Shown here: piece by piece, positions 11,710 through 24,574 of the stretch | Layout: every line of letters starts with the position of its first letter | How positions within the stretch are numbered: the first letter of the stretch is position 1 | The notes under the pieces: model-generated | Told to the model about the DNA's origin: nothing | What the model saw: only the letters and a program-made list of their open reading frames with translations | Databases searched by the model: none | Assembly (NCBI RefSeq): GCF_027887165.1 | Contig: NC_077228.1 | Span: 101,589,362 to 101,653,361, forward strand | From: Monodelphis domestica | Lineage: Eukaryota > Chordata > Mammalia > Didelphimorphia > Didelphidae | DNA length: 64,000 nt | Direction: 5' to 3' | Made by a program: the position numbers and the translations under genes

Positions 11710-12484
11710 AATAAATATCTTCGATTGACTTATTATCTCTTACTTATCTGTGTGATTTTTAATCCTCTTGGCATTCAGTTTCTCCATCCAGAAAATGTAG
11801 GGCTTAAACTAGAAGACCTCTGAGGTCTATGACAATTCTGTATCTATGACCCTATGATTGAAAATTCTGGACTCAGAGTCAAGGGAACTGGGTTCCAGAT
11901 ACTCTGTGAATAAGAGCCAGGCTGATGAGGCATGGACTGCTGTAATTCTACTTCTTTTAAATGATGACTCTTGGCTATGAATGGTTTTCAACCACCAAAA
12001 TTGTAGTCCTGTACATTGTGGTTGACTTCTTAAAGATGTCAAGCAACACAATTGTCACCATGAATTAATATTTATAGAACTTAGTTTCTGTGAAGTGTTA
12101 AAAAACTTCAAAATATCATGTTACCTTTAGAAGATACAAATCATTTACAACACTTGGACAGCATTTTATTAATATTTCATTCATTTATTCCAAAAATAGG
12201 CACCATGTTAGACTCTTTGTGAGATACAAAGATATTAAAATGAGTGAATGGCTAAAGCAATTAATAAATTAATCTAGTAAAACTTTCTTTATAGGAACAA
12301 TGGCTATACTATTCTTGAGAAATTGTAGTTAAAAGAAGTTTTCTTCTCAATAAAGCAACTGTCTTCTCTTGGACGTATCTAATGGTTAGAAAAATCTTCC
12401 CTCAATTGGACCAAAATCTGTTTCCTTTAGCATCCTTGTACTGATTCTGAATCTGTCCTCTGGAGCAATGCACATTCTTTAAGA

Positions 12485-12675
12485 TGGAGAATTAAAAGCC
12501 CTAGAATTAGCCAGGGAATTGGAATTCTAGTCTGGGTTCCGCTGCTTACCAATGTTGCCTTAGGCAAGTCATCCCAGGTTCTGTGCTTCACTTACTTTCC
12601 TTAATTGTAAAACAAAATCTTTTGGCCAAATCATCTTTGAGATTCCTTCCAACTTGAAGACTCCATGGTTTTGTT
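12485..12675 (+). repeat. MIR-like SINE
   Basis: Contains 'attctagtctgggttccgct', 'gccttaggcaagtcatccca' and 'gattccttccaacttgaaga'. Confidence 0.65.
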
Positions 12676-12849
12676 TTTCTCTTTGTATCCCAAGTGCCCA
12701 GCAAATGAGAAACACTTTTTAAATGTCTGTTGAATTGGTTCTCTGATTTGGAAGCATTTCAGATATATATTTTTAAAATTATAACAATTATGGAATTAAA
12801 GGATAATTTCTGTCTTTAGTCTTCTTCTGTTCAGACATGTCTAATCCAC

Positions 12850-12985
12850 AGATTCTTCAAATTTAGAGCTGGCATGTAATTGAACCCCCTCATTATACAG
12901 ATGAGGAAACTGAGGTATAAAAAGGTTTGGAGTTTTGCCCTACATCACTACACATCCCAGGATTTCAAATTCAGAAGAGATTTCA
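12850..12985 (-). repeat. MIR-like SINE fragment
   Basis: Contains 'cattatacagatgaggaaac' then 'tgaggtataaaaagg', the reverse complement of MIR core and tail. Confidence 0.6.
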
Positions 12986-13659
12986 GACACTAATTCAGAC
13001 ACTAACACAAATAATCAGTGGCCTCCATTTTTCTTGATCATGCACTTGTACATGAGTTAAAATTTGTTAAGCATATACTTACCTATATATTACATGTATT
13101 ACTATAGTAATAATTTAGTACCTTATAAAACTGACACAAAAGAAAGTAAAGGGGATGAGATAAAGATGAAATAATATTTAATGCTAGAGTCAATTTAGAT
13201 CTATATGGAGTTAATTGCATCAGGGAGTAACATGGTCACACTTACATTGTAAGAAAATCACTTTGGCATCTGCATGGAAGTGTAGTTTCCCCCCTAAATT
13301 TTAACTCTTACAGAAGATGAGTTGGTGAGGGAAAAGTCTTGAGTTAAGGACACCAATTAGGTAACTACTATGATAGTACAGGTGAAAGATGATAAGCATT
13401 TGAACCAATATGATAGCTATATGAGTGGAAAGAACTGACCAGATGCAAGAGATGTTTCAGAGGTAAAAGAAAGCTTTAGCAATTGTGGGGTGAAAAAAAG
13501 TTGTGAGTCAAAGAGAATGCCAAGGTTGCAAACCTTGATGATTAGACAATTAGTAACATCTCCAACAGAAATAGGGAAGTTTGGAAGAGGGATGGATTTG
13601 CAGAGAAAGATAGCATAATCAGAGATCATTTATGGTGGGAACAATAGCAAAAGTTCTTA

Positions 13660-14005
13660 TTTGATGAGTCAGGCTAATTGTTTGTTTATATGAAGTTTTT
13701 TGAGGGGGGTTCCCCCTAAAGAATATAAAAACCATCTTTCAGAATTAACTGGTCCAAAAGACTAAAGTTTGAACTATTGATTTGGTTTCATGGCAGGCTA
13801 AGTACAAAAGCCAGAGCAAGAGAAACCAGGGGCTCGTACAGAGCAACACGGCCACTATAGAGGCAAGGAAGTTGTACTGCATTCTTGCTAAATGTCCTTA
13901 TCCTTTACTCTGGCTAAGTAAACCCCTTTGTTAACTGTTAAATAGTATATGAGTGTCTAATTTAATTAGTTATAACCTCCCTAAGAGACCACACTCAAAA
14001 TCAGC
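13660..14005 (+). repeat. Possible solo LTR-like fossil fragment
   Basis: The layout resembles the 3' half of a retroviral LTR: a 'gaatataaaaaccatc' TATA-like box, a 'ggctcgtacagagc' segment, then 'aagtaaacccctttgttaac' and an AT-rich end. No coding region or second copy is seen nearby and the ends are not certain. Alternatively it is ordinary unique DNA. If it is an LTR it is an old, isolated relic. Confidence 0.3.
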
Positions 14006-14199
14006 TACAAAGGGAAGAAAGTGAGTAGGAGAGGGGGGAATGGGAGAATACAGAAGATGGTAGAAAAATTGGTTTGGAGACAAACTCACAATTGTCTAGG
14101 TAGAACAAGACCTATCTTCCTACCTTCTGATTGATTGATCACATAACCTTTCTAGTTAAATCATATCCTTGATGGAATCATTCTACCATCACCCAGGAG

Positions 14200-14745
14200 A
14201 ACCCCTAATTTGAAGATCATTGATATAGTCTAATCTGAACATGAAAAGAAAAAAAAAACCCAATATCATACCATTCCAAGTGATCATCCAGGCTGGTCTT
14301 GAAGACATTCATTAAACAAGATTACTATCCCTTACCACTACGATCTCTACAGCTAAGCAGTTGCCCTACCTTGTCAGTTCTTTCTCTACTTTTTTCACAT
14401 CTATTCTTCCATGCACTATTTATAGGACCAATACCCTAATTTACATCTTTGTCTATTCTAACATATTATTATAATACCATCTTCATTCGTCTCCCTCGTT
14501 CAAGTCTTATCCCACTTCAATTCATGCTGCACATGGTCTCCAAAGTGATATCCCTAAAGCATAGGTCTGGCAATGTCAATCCTTTTCAAAATAAACACGA
14601 GAGGTTTCCTGTTACCTCTAGGATCAAATACGAATTCTTCTGTTTGGCATTTGAAGCCCTTCCCAACCCAGCCCCAATCTACTTCTCCAGTCTAATTACC
14701 CATTACTCCCCTTAATGCATTTGAAGTTCAGCCAAATTGGAGGAG
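14200..14745 (+). repeat. L2-type LINE 3' region
   Basis: The word order is that of L2: 'tgctgcacatggtctccaaa', 'gtgatatccctaaagcatag', 'ttacctctaggatcaaatac', 'tttggcatttgaagccctt', 'ctacttctccagtctaatta', 'gttcagccaaattgg'. The short frames in it are remnants only. Confidence 0.75.
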
Positions 14746-15554
14746 GGCAAGGATGGAAAGAGCCTGGGCTTTAATTTGGTTTCTAGTGCGGACAATATGT
14801 CTACATCAATCAATTTTAGTTACTCTGTAACCAACAGCCCTAGCAGATTAAACAACTGGCCAGAATTAGTAGTTTTGTCAATGGTTAAAGAACAGGATGA
14901 AACATGCTGGCCCATACTAGCATTAAATGTTGGACAGATTAGGCTTGTATTGGAAAGCTAAATAATGGAATTTTATTATCTAGTCTAATCCCCTACATGA
15001 AACAATGAATGAAAACTCATAGATTAAGCATTTGCTATGCTCCAAACACTATTTAAAGCTGGGGATACATGTGTATGTGCACAAAATAAGTATAAATTTC
15101 CTTTAAAACTCATCATATAGTAAAGATTACTATCATACCCCTGTAAAATCTTTCTTTTTAAGGCTAAAAAAAAACATCTTTCCTCATATGAAATGATTTT
15201 GAATCCCTTTGTTATTTTAATTTGCCTTTCTGTGCATGTTCCAACCTATCCCTCTTAAATCATGGACCCCAGAACTAAATACAGTAGTAAAAAACATTTC
15301 TCTATCCTTCACACTATATTTCTATTAATGTATTCTAAAATTAGCTTTTTGGCAGCCCTACTACACTATTGACTAATATTCAGTGTACCATTCACTAAAG
15401 CTTCTAGGTCTTCTTCATATGAATCTAAGCACAGCTCCTCCATCCTATTGATTTTTTTTTTCACTGAAGGGCAGGGCTTTGCATTTATGTCTATTAACTT
15501 TGATTTTGTTAGTTGCTGTCTATTCACATCTCTACAAGACTGACAAAAAATACC

Positions 15555-15640
15555 AAGACTGGGGGGGGGAGGATCATGAATCATGTAACCATGGAAAAAT
15601 ATTCTAAATAATTTTTTTCAATTAATAATAATAATTCAAT
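15555..15640 (+). repeat. Short L1 3' end fragment
   Basis: A G-run and 'gaatcatgtaaccatgg' then 'aaaatattctaaataattt' match the extreme 3' end of the marsupial L1 copies elsewhere in the window (for example 38197-38329). Confidence 0.65.
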
Positions 15641-15649
15641 TTTTCAATT

Positions 15650-16360
15650 AATTTTTTTCAACTAAGACTTTTTAAGTTCAGGTTGTTTGAATCCTATTTT
15701 TCAAACTTGTGACACTGCAGAACATTCATCTGTTTGTTTTCAGTCTTATTATCCCCTCCCTTACTGGACAGGTCACTAGACTGGGGTAAGCCTCTTGGAT
15801 TCTCTACCAAAGAGATATATCGGAATGATGAGCTGGTCTCAGCAGCTACTGAACTGTTTTCTATTGACTTGGACCATTTACTGGAACATTGAAATAGGTG
15901 GACCTGCAATTTTGGACTTTCTTGCAAGCCCAGCCCACCTGCTATTCCATAAAGTGGCTCCTCCCATGGAACAAAGACCATATGTCATGGTGGCTTCTTA
16001 CACCACATGGTGCATCTTACACCATAAAATGAGGCATTGCAAATCATCCCCAAGAGTATCATGAAGGCCAGATCGGGCATTTTGTGGGGAGCTTTGGAAT
16101 GATACTTGAAAAACCACAGTCATGTGCAAGAGAATTAAAAATCCCATCGGGAACTTTGTCTAACAGATTTACCAGAAGGAATGTCCCTTGGGGTCTTGGT
16201 CTGATTTCCTGGTCTAGTTAAAAGCACCGGAGGGAAGTCAAAGCCTGTTGTATCACCATTAGTCACCTTGTAAAAGTTAAGTTTATCTCAAATAAATGCC
16301 CATATTGATTAAAACCGAAAGGAATCCAATGAGATTAGATAGTGAAGTAGCCCTTTACCA
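15650..16360. other. Unrecognised stretch, possibly single copy
   Basis: No repeat family recognised and no convincing coding frame (overlapping frames occur on both strands). GC content is a little higher than in the flanks. Conservation with another marsupial would decide whether part of it is regulatory. Confidence 0.3.
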
Positions 16361-16394
16361 CACACACACTCACACACATACACATACACACACA
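16361..16394 (+). repeat. Imperfect (CA)n
   Basis: A CACACA/CATACA run of about 34 bases. Confidence 0.85.
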
Positions 16395-17090
16395 TGACTT
16401 GAGTTATTTCATTTGGCTAATCCACTGTGTTGTTGGTCTTGACCTCATGAAAAGACCGCAGCCTCCAGGCTCTCAGTTACTAACAGCACTGGTTTGCTTG
16501 AGCACAAGACCAGGTGGGTATGTTCTGGGAGAGGGAACTGGGGAGAATGAGCCATTTCATGCACTGGTGTATGCTTCAGGGGGAATTGTTTTCCTTCCTT
16601 TTCGGAGATGTGCTGTTGATAGGTGTTATTTCCCTTCTGTTCAAACGTTGGCCAAAAGAACTCCCAGAAGTCAGCATGTGGCCAGCAGCACTCTTCACGT
16701 TGACCACATTTATGTTCTCTGTCAAAGAGAATAATAAGAACCACTGTATACAAACCTTTATAAGATGGCTGGCCTCCAAGTTACCACAAGGTTCTGTCTA
16801 TTATTTTACTTACTTTAGAAAAAATAGTGACACCGTATTAGGCAATTTTCCCTTCCTTATATTAACAAATCTTGTGAAGATATTTAGTGGCTCTATTGGC
16901 TAGAAACCAGGGGCTCCAAGTTCTATTCTTACCTCCTTGAATCTCTATGGTAGGAATCTTGATAAATGTGTTTCTTCTCCTCAGTTTACTATTAAAAAAA
17001 TGGAAAAAATCATCTCTGAACCCTTTCTCACAGCTCTGTTGAAATATAAATCAGAAGCACGAAATTCTGTCAAAAGATGAAGACTATTCA
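16395..17090. other. Unrecognised stretch, candidate single-copy or conserved DNA
   Basis: About 16400-16780 is of balanced composition and free of repeat words. Frames of 111-129 codons on the plus strand and 102 on the minus strand overlap each other, and none resembles a known family, so chance frames are the better reading. Confidence 0.3.
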
Positions 17091-17139
17091 ACTTAATTCT
17101 TGGAAAATTATACCATTTTTATTAGTAAGTATTCTTATT

Positions 17140-17335
17140 ACATGGTGGAGAAAGTGTCAGACCTGGAGTCAGGAAGACATCTTCCTGAATTCAAATCCAC
17201 CCTTGGATGTGTATTAGCCTATGTACTCCTGGACAAGTCACTCGACTCAGTTTGCCTCAGTTGCCTTATCTGTAAAGTGAACTGGAGAATGAAATGACAA
17301 ATCACTGTAGTATTTTTGCCAAGAAAACTTTTGTT
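17140..17335 (+). mobile_element. MAR1-like SINE (MIR-type body with 'ctggagaaggaaatggca'-type 3' part)
   Basis: Contains 'cctggagtcaggaagacatc', 'acaagtcactcgactcagtt', 'aactggagaatgaaatgaca' and 'tatttttgccaagaaaact'. The same order recurs at 36460, 41875 and 48228, so this is a family. Confidence 0.7.
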
Positions 17336-17877
17336 TTACCCCTAAACAAGAGCCCCTGGTTTCAGAAAGAATGCAGTCTTCTTGAACAATTCAGTATCTC
17401 CACAGATGAAGTCAATTCAAAGTAATTTCAGAGTTGGAGAGAAAAGTAACAGCTGAAGAGTTGAGAGAAATAAATGTAGGATGTGGCATAAAAGTCCAGC
17501 TTTTACGGAGCTGGTTATTTTAAGAGATAAGGGTAAAGAAGGAAAGTTTCAGATCACTAGAAGAGGAATGTAGGAGAGAGATGGAATGTTATAGTTGAGG
17601 ACTCTACATATCACCTTACAAAGTAATTGGGAAGACTTGATGCTCTGGGGCTCATCCACTAAATAGTCCTTATACTATAAATTTCCTAAAAAGTGTTAAG
17701 AATTTTCAATTCTACTGCAGTCTTGGACTACTGCTGCATTATATAAATCACCAGTAATAGAAATACAGATTAAACATGTAGATATTACACTGATTGCATT
17801 TATGTAAGGTGACTTGAGGAAGCCTTCTAATACAAATGGCATTATATAACTTTCATGTGCTGTCAATATTTTTTGTT

Positions 17878-18075
17878 CAGTCAATTCAGTTATGTCTGAC
17901 TCTTCATGACCCCCATTTGGGACTGGATTTTTTGTGGGTTGGGTTTTTTTTTTGTTTGTTTGTTTGTTTGTTTGGTGGTGATGCTGAAGTGGTTTGCCAT
18001 TTTTTTCTTCAGTTCAATTTGTAGATGAGTCAACGGAGGCAAACAGGGTTAAGTGACTTGTCCAAGAACACACAG
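17878..18075 (-). mobile_element. MAR1-like SINE
   Basis: Reverse complement of the family: 'gttatgtctgactcttcatg' (3' part), 'gaagtggtttgccat', 'gtagatgagtcaacggaggc' and 'agggttaagtgacttgtcca'. A TTTG simple expansion sits inside at about 17953-17975. Confidence 0.7.
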
Positions 18076-18305
18076 CATCTACTACATGCAAGGTACTATG
18101 CTAAGCACTTTACAAATTATCTTTTTTTTACAACAATCCTGTGATTTAGGTGCTACTATTAGTCACATTTTACAATTAATTAAATTGAGGCAAACAGAAG
18201 TTAAGCAATTTGCTTAAGGTCACACAGCCAGTGATTATCTGAGGCTGAACTGGAACTCAGATCTTCTTCACTCCCAGCTCTATCAATTGTACCACATAGC
18301 TGATT
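18076..18305 (-). repeat. MIR3/THER-like SINE
   Basis: Contains 'actatgctaagcactttaca', 'aattgaggcaaacagaagtt', 'aaggtcacacagccagtgat' and 'aattgtaccacatagct'. Confidence 0.75.
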
Positions 18306-18769
18306 AATTGAATTGAATTGTCAAGGAGGATAGATTACGATGCCATATGCTTATTTTACTACAGTACCAATTGTGTTATAGCGATTCAGTCAAATTAAAT
18401 CCTGAATTAAATGGAAGAGAATTGAGCACAAATTCTAGAGTTCATTCTTAGAACTCTCCAAAGTGGAGCCCCCCAACCACCCAGAGGCTATGAAATGATC
18501 ACCTAACCAGAGATCAGGAAGATGGGTCACATCCTACCTCTACAATCAGCATTCCCCAACCCTACCTTTTCCCATGACTGTGTAAGCTTCCAACTTCTCC
18601 CTTTTTAGCCTGATGTGGGCCACTTACAGCAATGTAATGACCACAAACTAGAAACCTGTCAATATTCCAAAAATCCTTCCCCTCTTCCACCCTAGCACAT
18701 GTAGATCTTGTCCCACAAATCATCTAAAGGAGACCACAAATTAAAAAGGTTTTGAACAAACAAAATTAA

Positions 18770-19850
18770 ACAACAAATTGGGGGGGGGGTAATTTTACAA
18801 CAAAAACCTTTGACAAACATCTAATTTCTCAAATTTATAAGGAGCTAAGTCAACTGTACAACAAAATCAAGCCATTCCCCCATTGACAAATGATGAAGGA
18901 ATATGAATAGTTAGTTTTCAGATAAATCAAAACTATCAATAAGCACATGAAAAAGTGTTATAACTCTCTCATAATTAGAGAAATGAAAATCAAAACAACT
19001 CTGAGGTATCACTTCATACCTAGTAGATTGGCCAATATGACAGTAAAGGAAAATAATAAATGTTGGGTGGGTGGTAGCAAAATTGGGACACCAATGCATT
19101 GCTCGTAGATTTGTGAACTGATCCAACCATTCTGGAAGGCAATTTGGAACTATGCCCAAAGGGCGCTAAAAGACTGCCTGCCCTTTGATCCAACCATAAC
19201 TGCTGGGTTTGTACCCCAAAGAGATAATAAGGAAAAATACTTGTACAAAAATATTTATAGTCATGCTTTTTAAAGTGGCAAAAAATTGGAAAATGAGGGG
19301 GTGTCCCTTGGTTGGGGAATGACTGAACTAATTGTGGTATATAATGGTGATGGAATGCTATTGTGTTGAAAGGAATGATGAACTGGAGGATTTCTATGTG
19401 AAGTGGAACGAGCTCCAGGAATTGATGCAGAGCAAAAGGAACAGAACCTGAGTTTTGTACACAGAGACTGAAACACTGTGGTACAATCAAATATAATGGC
19501 TCTTTACTAGTAGCAATTCAATGACCCAGGACAATCCTGAGAGACCTAGAAGAAAGAACACTATCCACATCCAGAGAAATAACTGTGGGAGCAGAAGCAC
19601 AGAAGAAAAACACATGATGGATCACATGGTTCTATGGGTATATGATTGGGAATTTTTACTTTAAAGGATCACTCTATTGTAAATATTAATAATAAGAAAA
19701 TAGGTTTTGAACAACAATATACATAAAATCCGGTGGAATTGCTTGTCAGCTATGGGAGGGGGGAGGAAAAAGGGGAGGGAAAGAACATGAAACTTGTAAC
19801 CATGGCTTCAAAATTAATTAATTAATTAATTAATTCCAAAATAATTTTAA
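18770..19850 (+). mobile_element. L1, 5'-truncated 3' end
   Basis: Matches the end of the full-length L1 at 56482-62981 in opposite orientation: the ORF2 C-terminal region ('gaactgatccaaccattctg', 'aactatgcccaaagggcg'), then the 3' UTR with 'atcacatggttctatgggta' and 'gaattgcttgtcagctatgg', a G-rich purine tract and an AT-rich tail (AATT repeats at about 19813-19835). ORF2 is interrupted; the minus-strand frames are antisense shadows. About 1.1 kb. Confidence 0.9.
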
Positions 19851-20179
19851 ATAAAGGTTACCAAAGACTCTACTCTGCTGGATCTATGCCTTTTGAATGA
19901 CTCTATTCTAGGGGAAATGGAGGATAAGAGTTCTTTTACTTTTTGTGGGAAGACACTGATTTACATGGGATGAATAAATATGGATGTCACAATTTACATT
20001 AAAGATCTCATAGCATTAACTTTCCCCTCCTAAAACCTACCCCTCTTACAAATTTTCCTATTTATTATCAAGGGAACCACCATCCAACTAGGCAATCACT
20101 GTGTACCATCTAAAACTCACTATCACTCATCCAGTATTGAAGAGGGCCAAATCCTAACCATTATATCTCCACATTTCTT

Positions 20180-20425
20180 TTATACTTCACTTTCTCTCCA
20201 CTCAAAAAATTGCCACTCTGCTTTTATTACATCTGTAGGGACTATTAGAATGATCTCATAATTGGTCTCCTTGTTCTGTTTTCTCCAACTTCAATCAATT
20301 TTTCATACCCCTTCCAAAGTGATTTTCCTAAAGCAAAGATCTAACCATTTCACTATCCCACTCAATAAACTCCCATGATTCTCAATTGACTCTAAGATCA
20401 AATAATTTTTCTCCTTAATCTCAAT
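20180..20425 (+). repeat. L2 3' region fragment
   Basis: Contains 'ctcataattggtctccttgt', 'cttccaaagtgattttccta' and 'gactctaagatcaaataa'. Confidence 0.65.
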
Positions 20426-20429
20426 CAAA

Positions 20430-21245
20430 AATGTTTAATTTCTATTTTGCATTTAAGTTTTATAATGTACATAATTAGTAATGTCAGTACAAGTGTGTGA
20501 CATAAATAGGTAAATACATATAGTTTAGCAGTACATGCTAAGAAATTTTTAACTGACAGTAGGATAAATTGAAAGTATGTAGAGAGCAGTATGTTAGTCT
20601 ACTGTCTTATACTATCTTTGAATGTTTTATATCTTTTTCTCTTAGACAGATGACACAGGGAATTCTGGGGAATTAGGACATTTTTTCATACATGAGAATA
20701 CTTTTGTAGCTAGAAAGGTTTTATTTAGCTTGCTCTCAAAGTGATTTCATCTCAATTAAAGCTAAACTCTTCCATGTGAGCCTCATATAATATTTAAAGA
20801 CAAAGAAAAAGAGATTTTTTTCCTTAAATCAATAATGTCTTTATGATTCCTTAAATTGGTTTTCTTTATACTACAACCCTGAAGTCTTTGTAGGTAACTT
20901 TCTTTGTGGCTTGGCTTTTTAATTCAGTTTCAGGAAACTTAGTAAGTTATCTTTCTGATATATTTATCAGGAGATAGTCAGTGCCACAACTAGGAAAAAT
21001 TGGAAATTCTTGTTAGTTAATGCTGAAATGGCCTGACTCCAGAAAAAAAAAATTCTACGTGGAGGAAAAATGGGTACCTTGGCATTTTGGTGAACTCACC
21101 AAAATCAAAATGCCCATAAATATTATCCCTCAGCTTTATTATTTCCCCTTTAGGTAAAAGGAAATTGTTTCCTTGTGTTCCTATTCTAGTTACAAAATTG
21201 CAGCATAGCCAAATGATTATCCCAATTTTCACAGCCCATTCAAAG
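20430..21245. other. AT-rich DNA, nothing recognised
   Basis: No repeat end, array or coding signal is seen. Confidence 0.35.
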
Positions 21246-21254
21246 TGAAAAAAA

Positions 21255-21360
21255 AAGACAGCATAATGTGGAGAGCTGGCCTTGAAGCCAAGAAGACTTG
21301 GGTTCAAATCCTACTTCTGACATACTCTGACTCTGATCCTGGCAAATCACTGCCCGTCAT
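21255..21360 (+). repeat. MIR-like SINE fragment
   Basis: Contains 'gccaagaagacttgggttca' and 'ctctgatcctggcaaatcac'. Confidence 0.6.
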
Positions 21361-21577
21361 GAGTTCTAAGCATCTTGCAAAGTGCTAACCTAATTCAGTC
21401 AAGGAAGTTCACTCAACTTATAAAATCATAGGTCTGCTCCCCTTCTCATCAAGCAGCTGTCAAAGGTCAAGTCTAAATGGTTCAAATGGTTGATCTGTTT
21501 TAACCAACTAGTCAAAGTTAGGCTTAAAAAATATAGAACTTGTTTATTCTTCATTCAATCAATAATTTACAGTATTG

Positions 21578-21757
21578 GAAGCTGCTAGGTGGCTCAGTGG
21601 GTTGAGAACCAGAAGGTCCCAAATTCAAATCTGGCCCCAGACACTTCCTAGTTGCATGACACTGGGCAAACCACTTAACCCCCGTTGCGTAGCCATCACC
21701 AATCTTCTGTCTTAGGACCTATACAGACTATTGATTCTAAGAAGAAAGGTAAGGATT
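21578..21757 (+). mobile_element. tRNA-derived marsupial SINE
   Basis: Head 'gctgctaggtggctcagtgg', then 'aaattcaaatctggccccag', 'aaccacttaacccccgttgc' and tail 'tattgattctaagaagaaag'. It lacks part of the segment between A- and B-box seen in other copies. Confidence 0.88.
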
Positions 21758-21759
21758 TC

Positions 21760-22830
21760 ACCATGACCCTGGATGCATCCTATGGTTCAGAGCTCATCAA
21801 TGTCTCCAAAATTAGAGTAGGGATATTATCCATTTATCTCATGTGGAAGAATTTTGAAGATGATTCTACTAATGGCAATTATCTCTATAGTTGGACAAGG
21901 ATGAGGAAAAAGAGAGGCAGAAAGTGGATGGATTCAACCAATTGGAGGTAATGCAATATCATGTGTAGATTCCAGAAATGTGTGAGACCCTCCTTGGATG
22001 GTGCATCCTCTTGGTACCTTTGCTGAGGAAAGGCACCCCTATTCCTTATAGCTGTGTGTCAGATTAGTCTCTTGGCTACTGTGATATCCCAGAAGCATGG
22101 TACATTATCTCAATCTGTGTTTCAGAGAGACCTTGACATGTTTCTTCCAACCACTCTATTTACTTCTCCCCCACTTAAGTTTGCCATACAACAATAGCAC
22201 CAACTATAGTTGATTATCTCAACTGTAAATTTTAAAATTATATCAATAACAAAAATATTATTTTTAAGGAGGATTTATTAAACGATCATTAAAAATCAAA
22301 GAATAAAGAGGATACAAAATAAAAACCATGTACCCCTGGTTGGTTAGCCATTTTCAAAATCCCCACCTTACCACCATCACCGCTGATTACTACATCATCC
22401 AAAGAGAGTGTGGGAGGAATTACAGCCAGTTAAATACCAATAATGTAATCTTGCCAATGTGGAGATGCAGGAGAGATTATAGGGAATTTAGGGGAAAACT
22501 AAGGACTTCTGGGCAATGAAATCAAAGGTTCACAATCTCCATTTATATACAGCCATGACATTTGGCACTGCTGGAGGATAGGAAAAATGTTCTGTCTTCC
22601 AGGTACCCACAGTCTAGCCAAAAAGAAAAGACTGAGATAATTAGAAGAGAGCTCAAGTTCATAGTCAAGTCTAGCTATGTTGGTAAGCAGAGAGGCTAAT
22701 ATCACTTAGGATATGTCATTTGAGAAGGAAACTTCTTGCCTAAAAATAACTTCCCTACTCCCTTTTGATACTATCTTCAATGACACTATTAAAACTAAAC
22801 CCTCTGAATGGACAAGCACCCTTTAAAAAA
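21760..22830. other. Unrecognised, possibly single-copy DNA
   Basis: No repeat family or gene recognised; short frames only. Confidence 0.3.
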
Positions 22831-22834
22831 AATT

Positions 22835-23035
22835 CAGGTGTTCCTGAAGGGGAGGAATCATTCAATTGTGGAGCTATAAAGAAACTTGGAGGTTATTTGA
22901 TCCAACCTTATAAGTTTACAAAGAAGAAAACTAAGACCCAGAAAAAAGACTTGCCCAAAATCACACAACTAGTTAGTGGCAGAGAAGGGACTAGACCACA
23001 GGTGTCCTGATTGCCCATTTTAAGCCTCTGTCTAT
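22835..23035 (-). repeat. MIR-like SINE
   Basis: Contains 'acaaagaagaaaactaagac', 'cttgcccaaaatcacacaac' and 'gactagaccacaggtgtcct'. Confidence 0.65.
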
Positions 23036-23310
23036 TATTATGTCATATTAGAACATATTAAACTTATATTAGTCATTCACAAGCTTAGCATGAATAAGTT
23101 GTTAGTAAGAGCTTAGAACAAAATACTGAGGGAATGGAAGTTTTTCATTCAGAAGAGGATAGAGTAATGATATAAATATATGGCACTGGCCAAGGACAAT
23201 AGGCCTTGATGGTTTACTCAAATGTAGTTGGTGGGTGCCCAAAGAAGGAAAGAAGCAAAGAAATGGTAGAAAATTCCTGACAATGTTTGTCTTTTCCCCA
23301 ATTTCACCTT

Positions 23311-23313
<3 letters not shown>

Positions 23314-23364
<51 letters not shown>
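23314..23364 (+). repeat. (CA)n microsatellite, about 51 bp
   Basis: Uninterrupted CA dinucleotides. Confidence 0.97.
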
Positions 23365-23365
<1 letters not shown>

Positions 23366-23477
23366 CAAGATGGAAGAGAAGGACTTAGAATTCTCCAAAT
23401 TCAGAATTAAACTTGAAAAATACCAATTTCACTATTCTTTGGTTACATAAATTTTCCCCTAAGTATGATACAAATTC

Positions 23478-23600
23478 AGAGGCAATATGGTGTAATAGCT
23501 AGAGAGCTGTATGTACTCAGATTCAAGAATACATGGGTTTGAGGTTTATTCTCATGCATATTGCTTCTGTTACCTTGAGAACGTCATAAGCTCTCAGTTG
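23478..23600 (+). repeat. MIR-like SINE fragment
   Basis: Contains 'ggcaatatggtgtaatagct' and 'attcaagaatacatgggttt', a typical MIR head. Confidence 0.5.
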
Positions 23601-23837
23601 CCTCAGAAAACTACCTAGCACTATAAATTGCAGGATTGTTGTCTCATCTACCTCAGTAAAGGCGGTTTTCCTCCCCCAACAAATTTCTACACTGGTAAAA
23701 TTATATATAAACCAAAATTTAAAAATTAAGTCAATCCATGAAAGGGAAAATCTCTTAGGGAACAACATCAGCAAGGTGGCAATTAAATACCTTTCTATTA
23801 AAAGAAATCTGGCAAAATTTGTAAAATCACTAGGTTT

Positions 23838-23960
23838 TAAAATCTGACCTCAGCCACTTCCTGTCTGTGTGACTATGGGCAAGTCATTTAACCTTGTTTG
23901 CCTTGCCCTTGCCTTTTTGTCTTAGAGTTGTTACTAACATAGAAAGGAAATGTTTCTAAA
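23838..23960 (+). mobile_element. Partial tRNA-derived SINE (3' two thirds)
   Basis: Begins near 'tctgacctcagccacttcct' and continues 'actatgggcaagtcatttaa', then a degenerate tail. The head with the A-box is absent. Confidence 0.65.
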
Positions 23961-24099
23961 AATCACTGTCTTAAAGTATAGAAAAAAAAGTATTTTTACC
24001 TAATTCTACACATTAATGTCATTTGATTTAAAAAATACACTAATTCTACACATTAAAATATAACTAGGCATTAATTAAGAAAGTATTTTTTACAAAGGT

Positions 24100-24525
24100 A
24101 AAAGGATATATTCTTTGTTTTGGAAGAGGCATATATTAAAATACCTTCCAGAATATATATGTATATACCTCCATATGCATGTATATGTACACATGTATAT
24201 ATGTATGTATCAATTCATATCTATTTATTGTATATATACAGAAAGTTCCAAAAGTCTTGGCATAAACCGCACCAATAGTTTGTTAATGCCTAAACTTTAT
24301 GGTGAGAATTTTGAAGTTATTTATTTTTAAACAGAATCTGCATTTTTTGTGAAAAAAAAGAAAAAAATAAGAAGTAGTGAACTGTGGCATTTGCAAATAT
24401 TAACAGAACATGTATAAATTCTGGAAGCTCATTGTAAGAAATCCATTTAAATATTATATCTAATATGTATATTTTATACATATAGTACATATATAGGGTG
24501 ACCCTGGTTCTACCACTCTTTTCCT

Positions 24526-24574
<49 letters not shown>

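Noticed and set aside
16399-16903. Protein-coding gene from the 111- and 129-codon plus frames
   Set aside because: The frames overlap each other and a minus frame, lack any family motif and show no splice or promoter context.
24235-24510. Possible mariner-like element (gaaagttccaaaagtcttgg … agggtgaccctgg)
   Set aside because: The two ends are not inverted repeats of each other and no TA duplication or transposase is visible.
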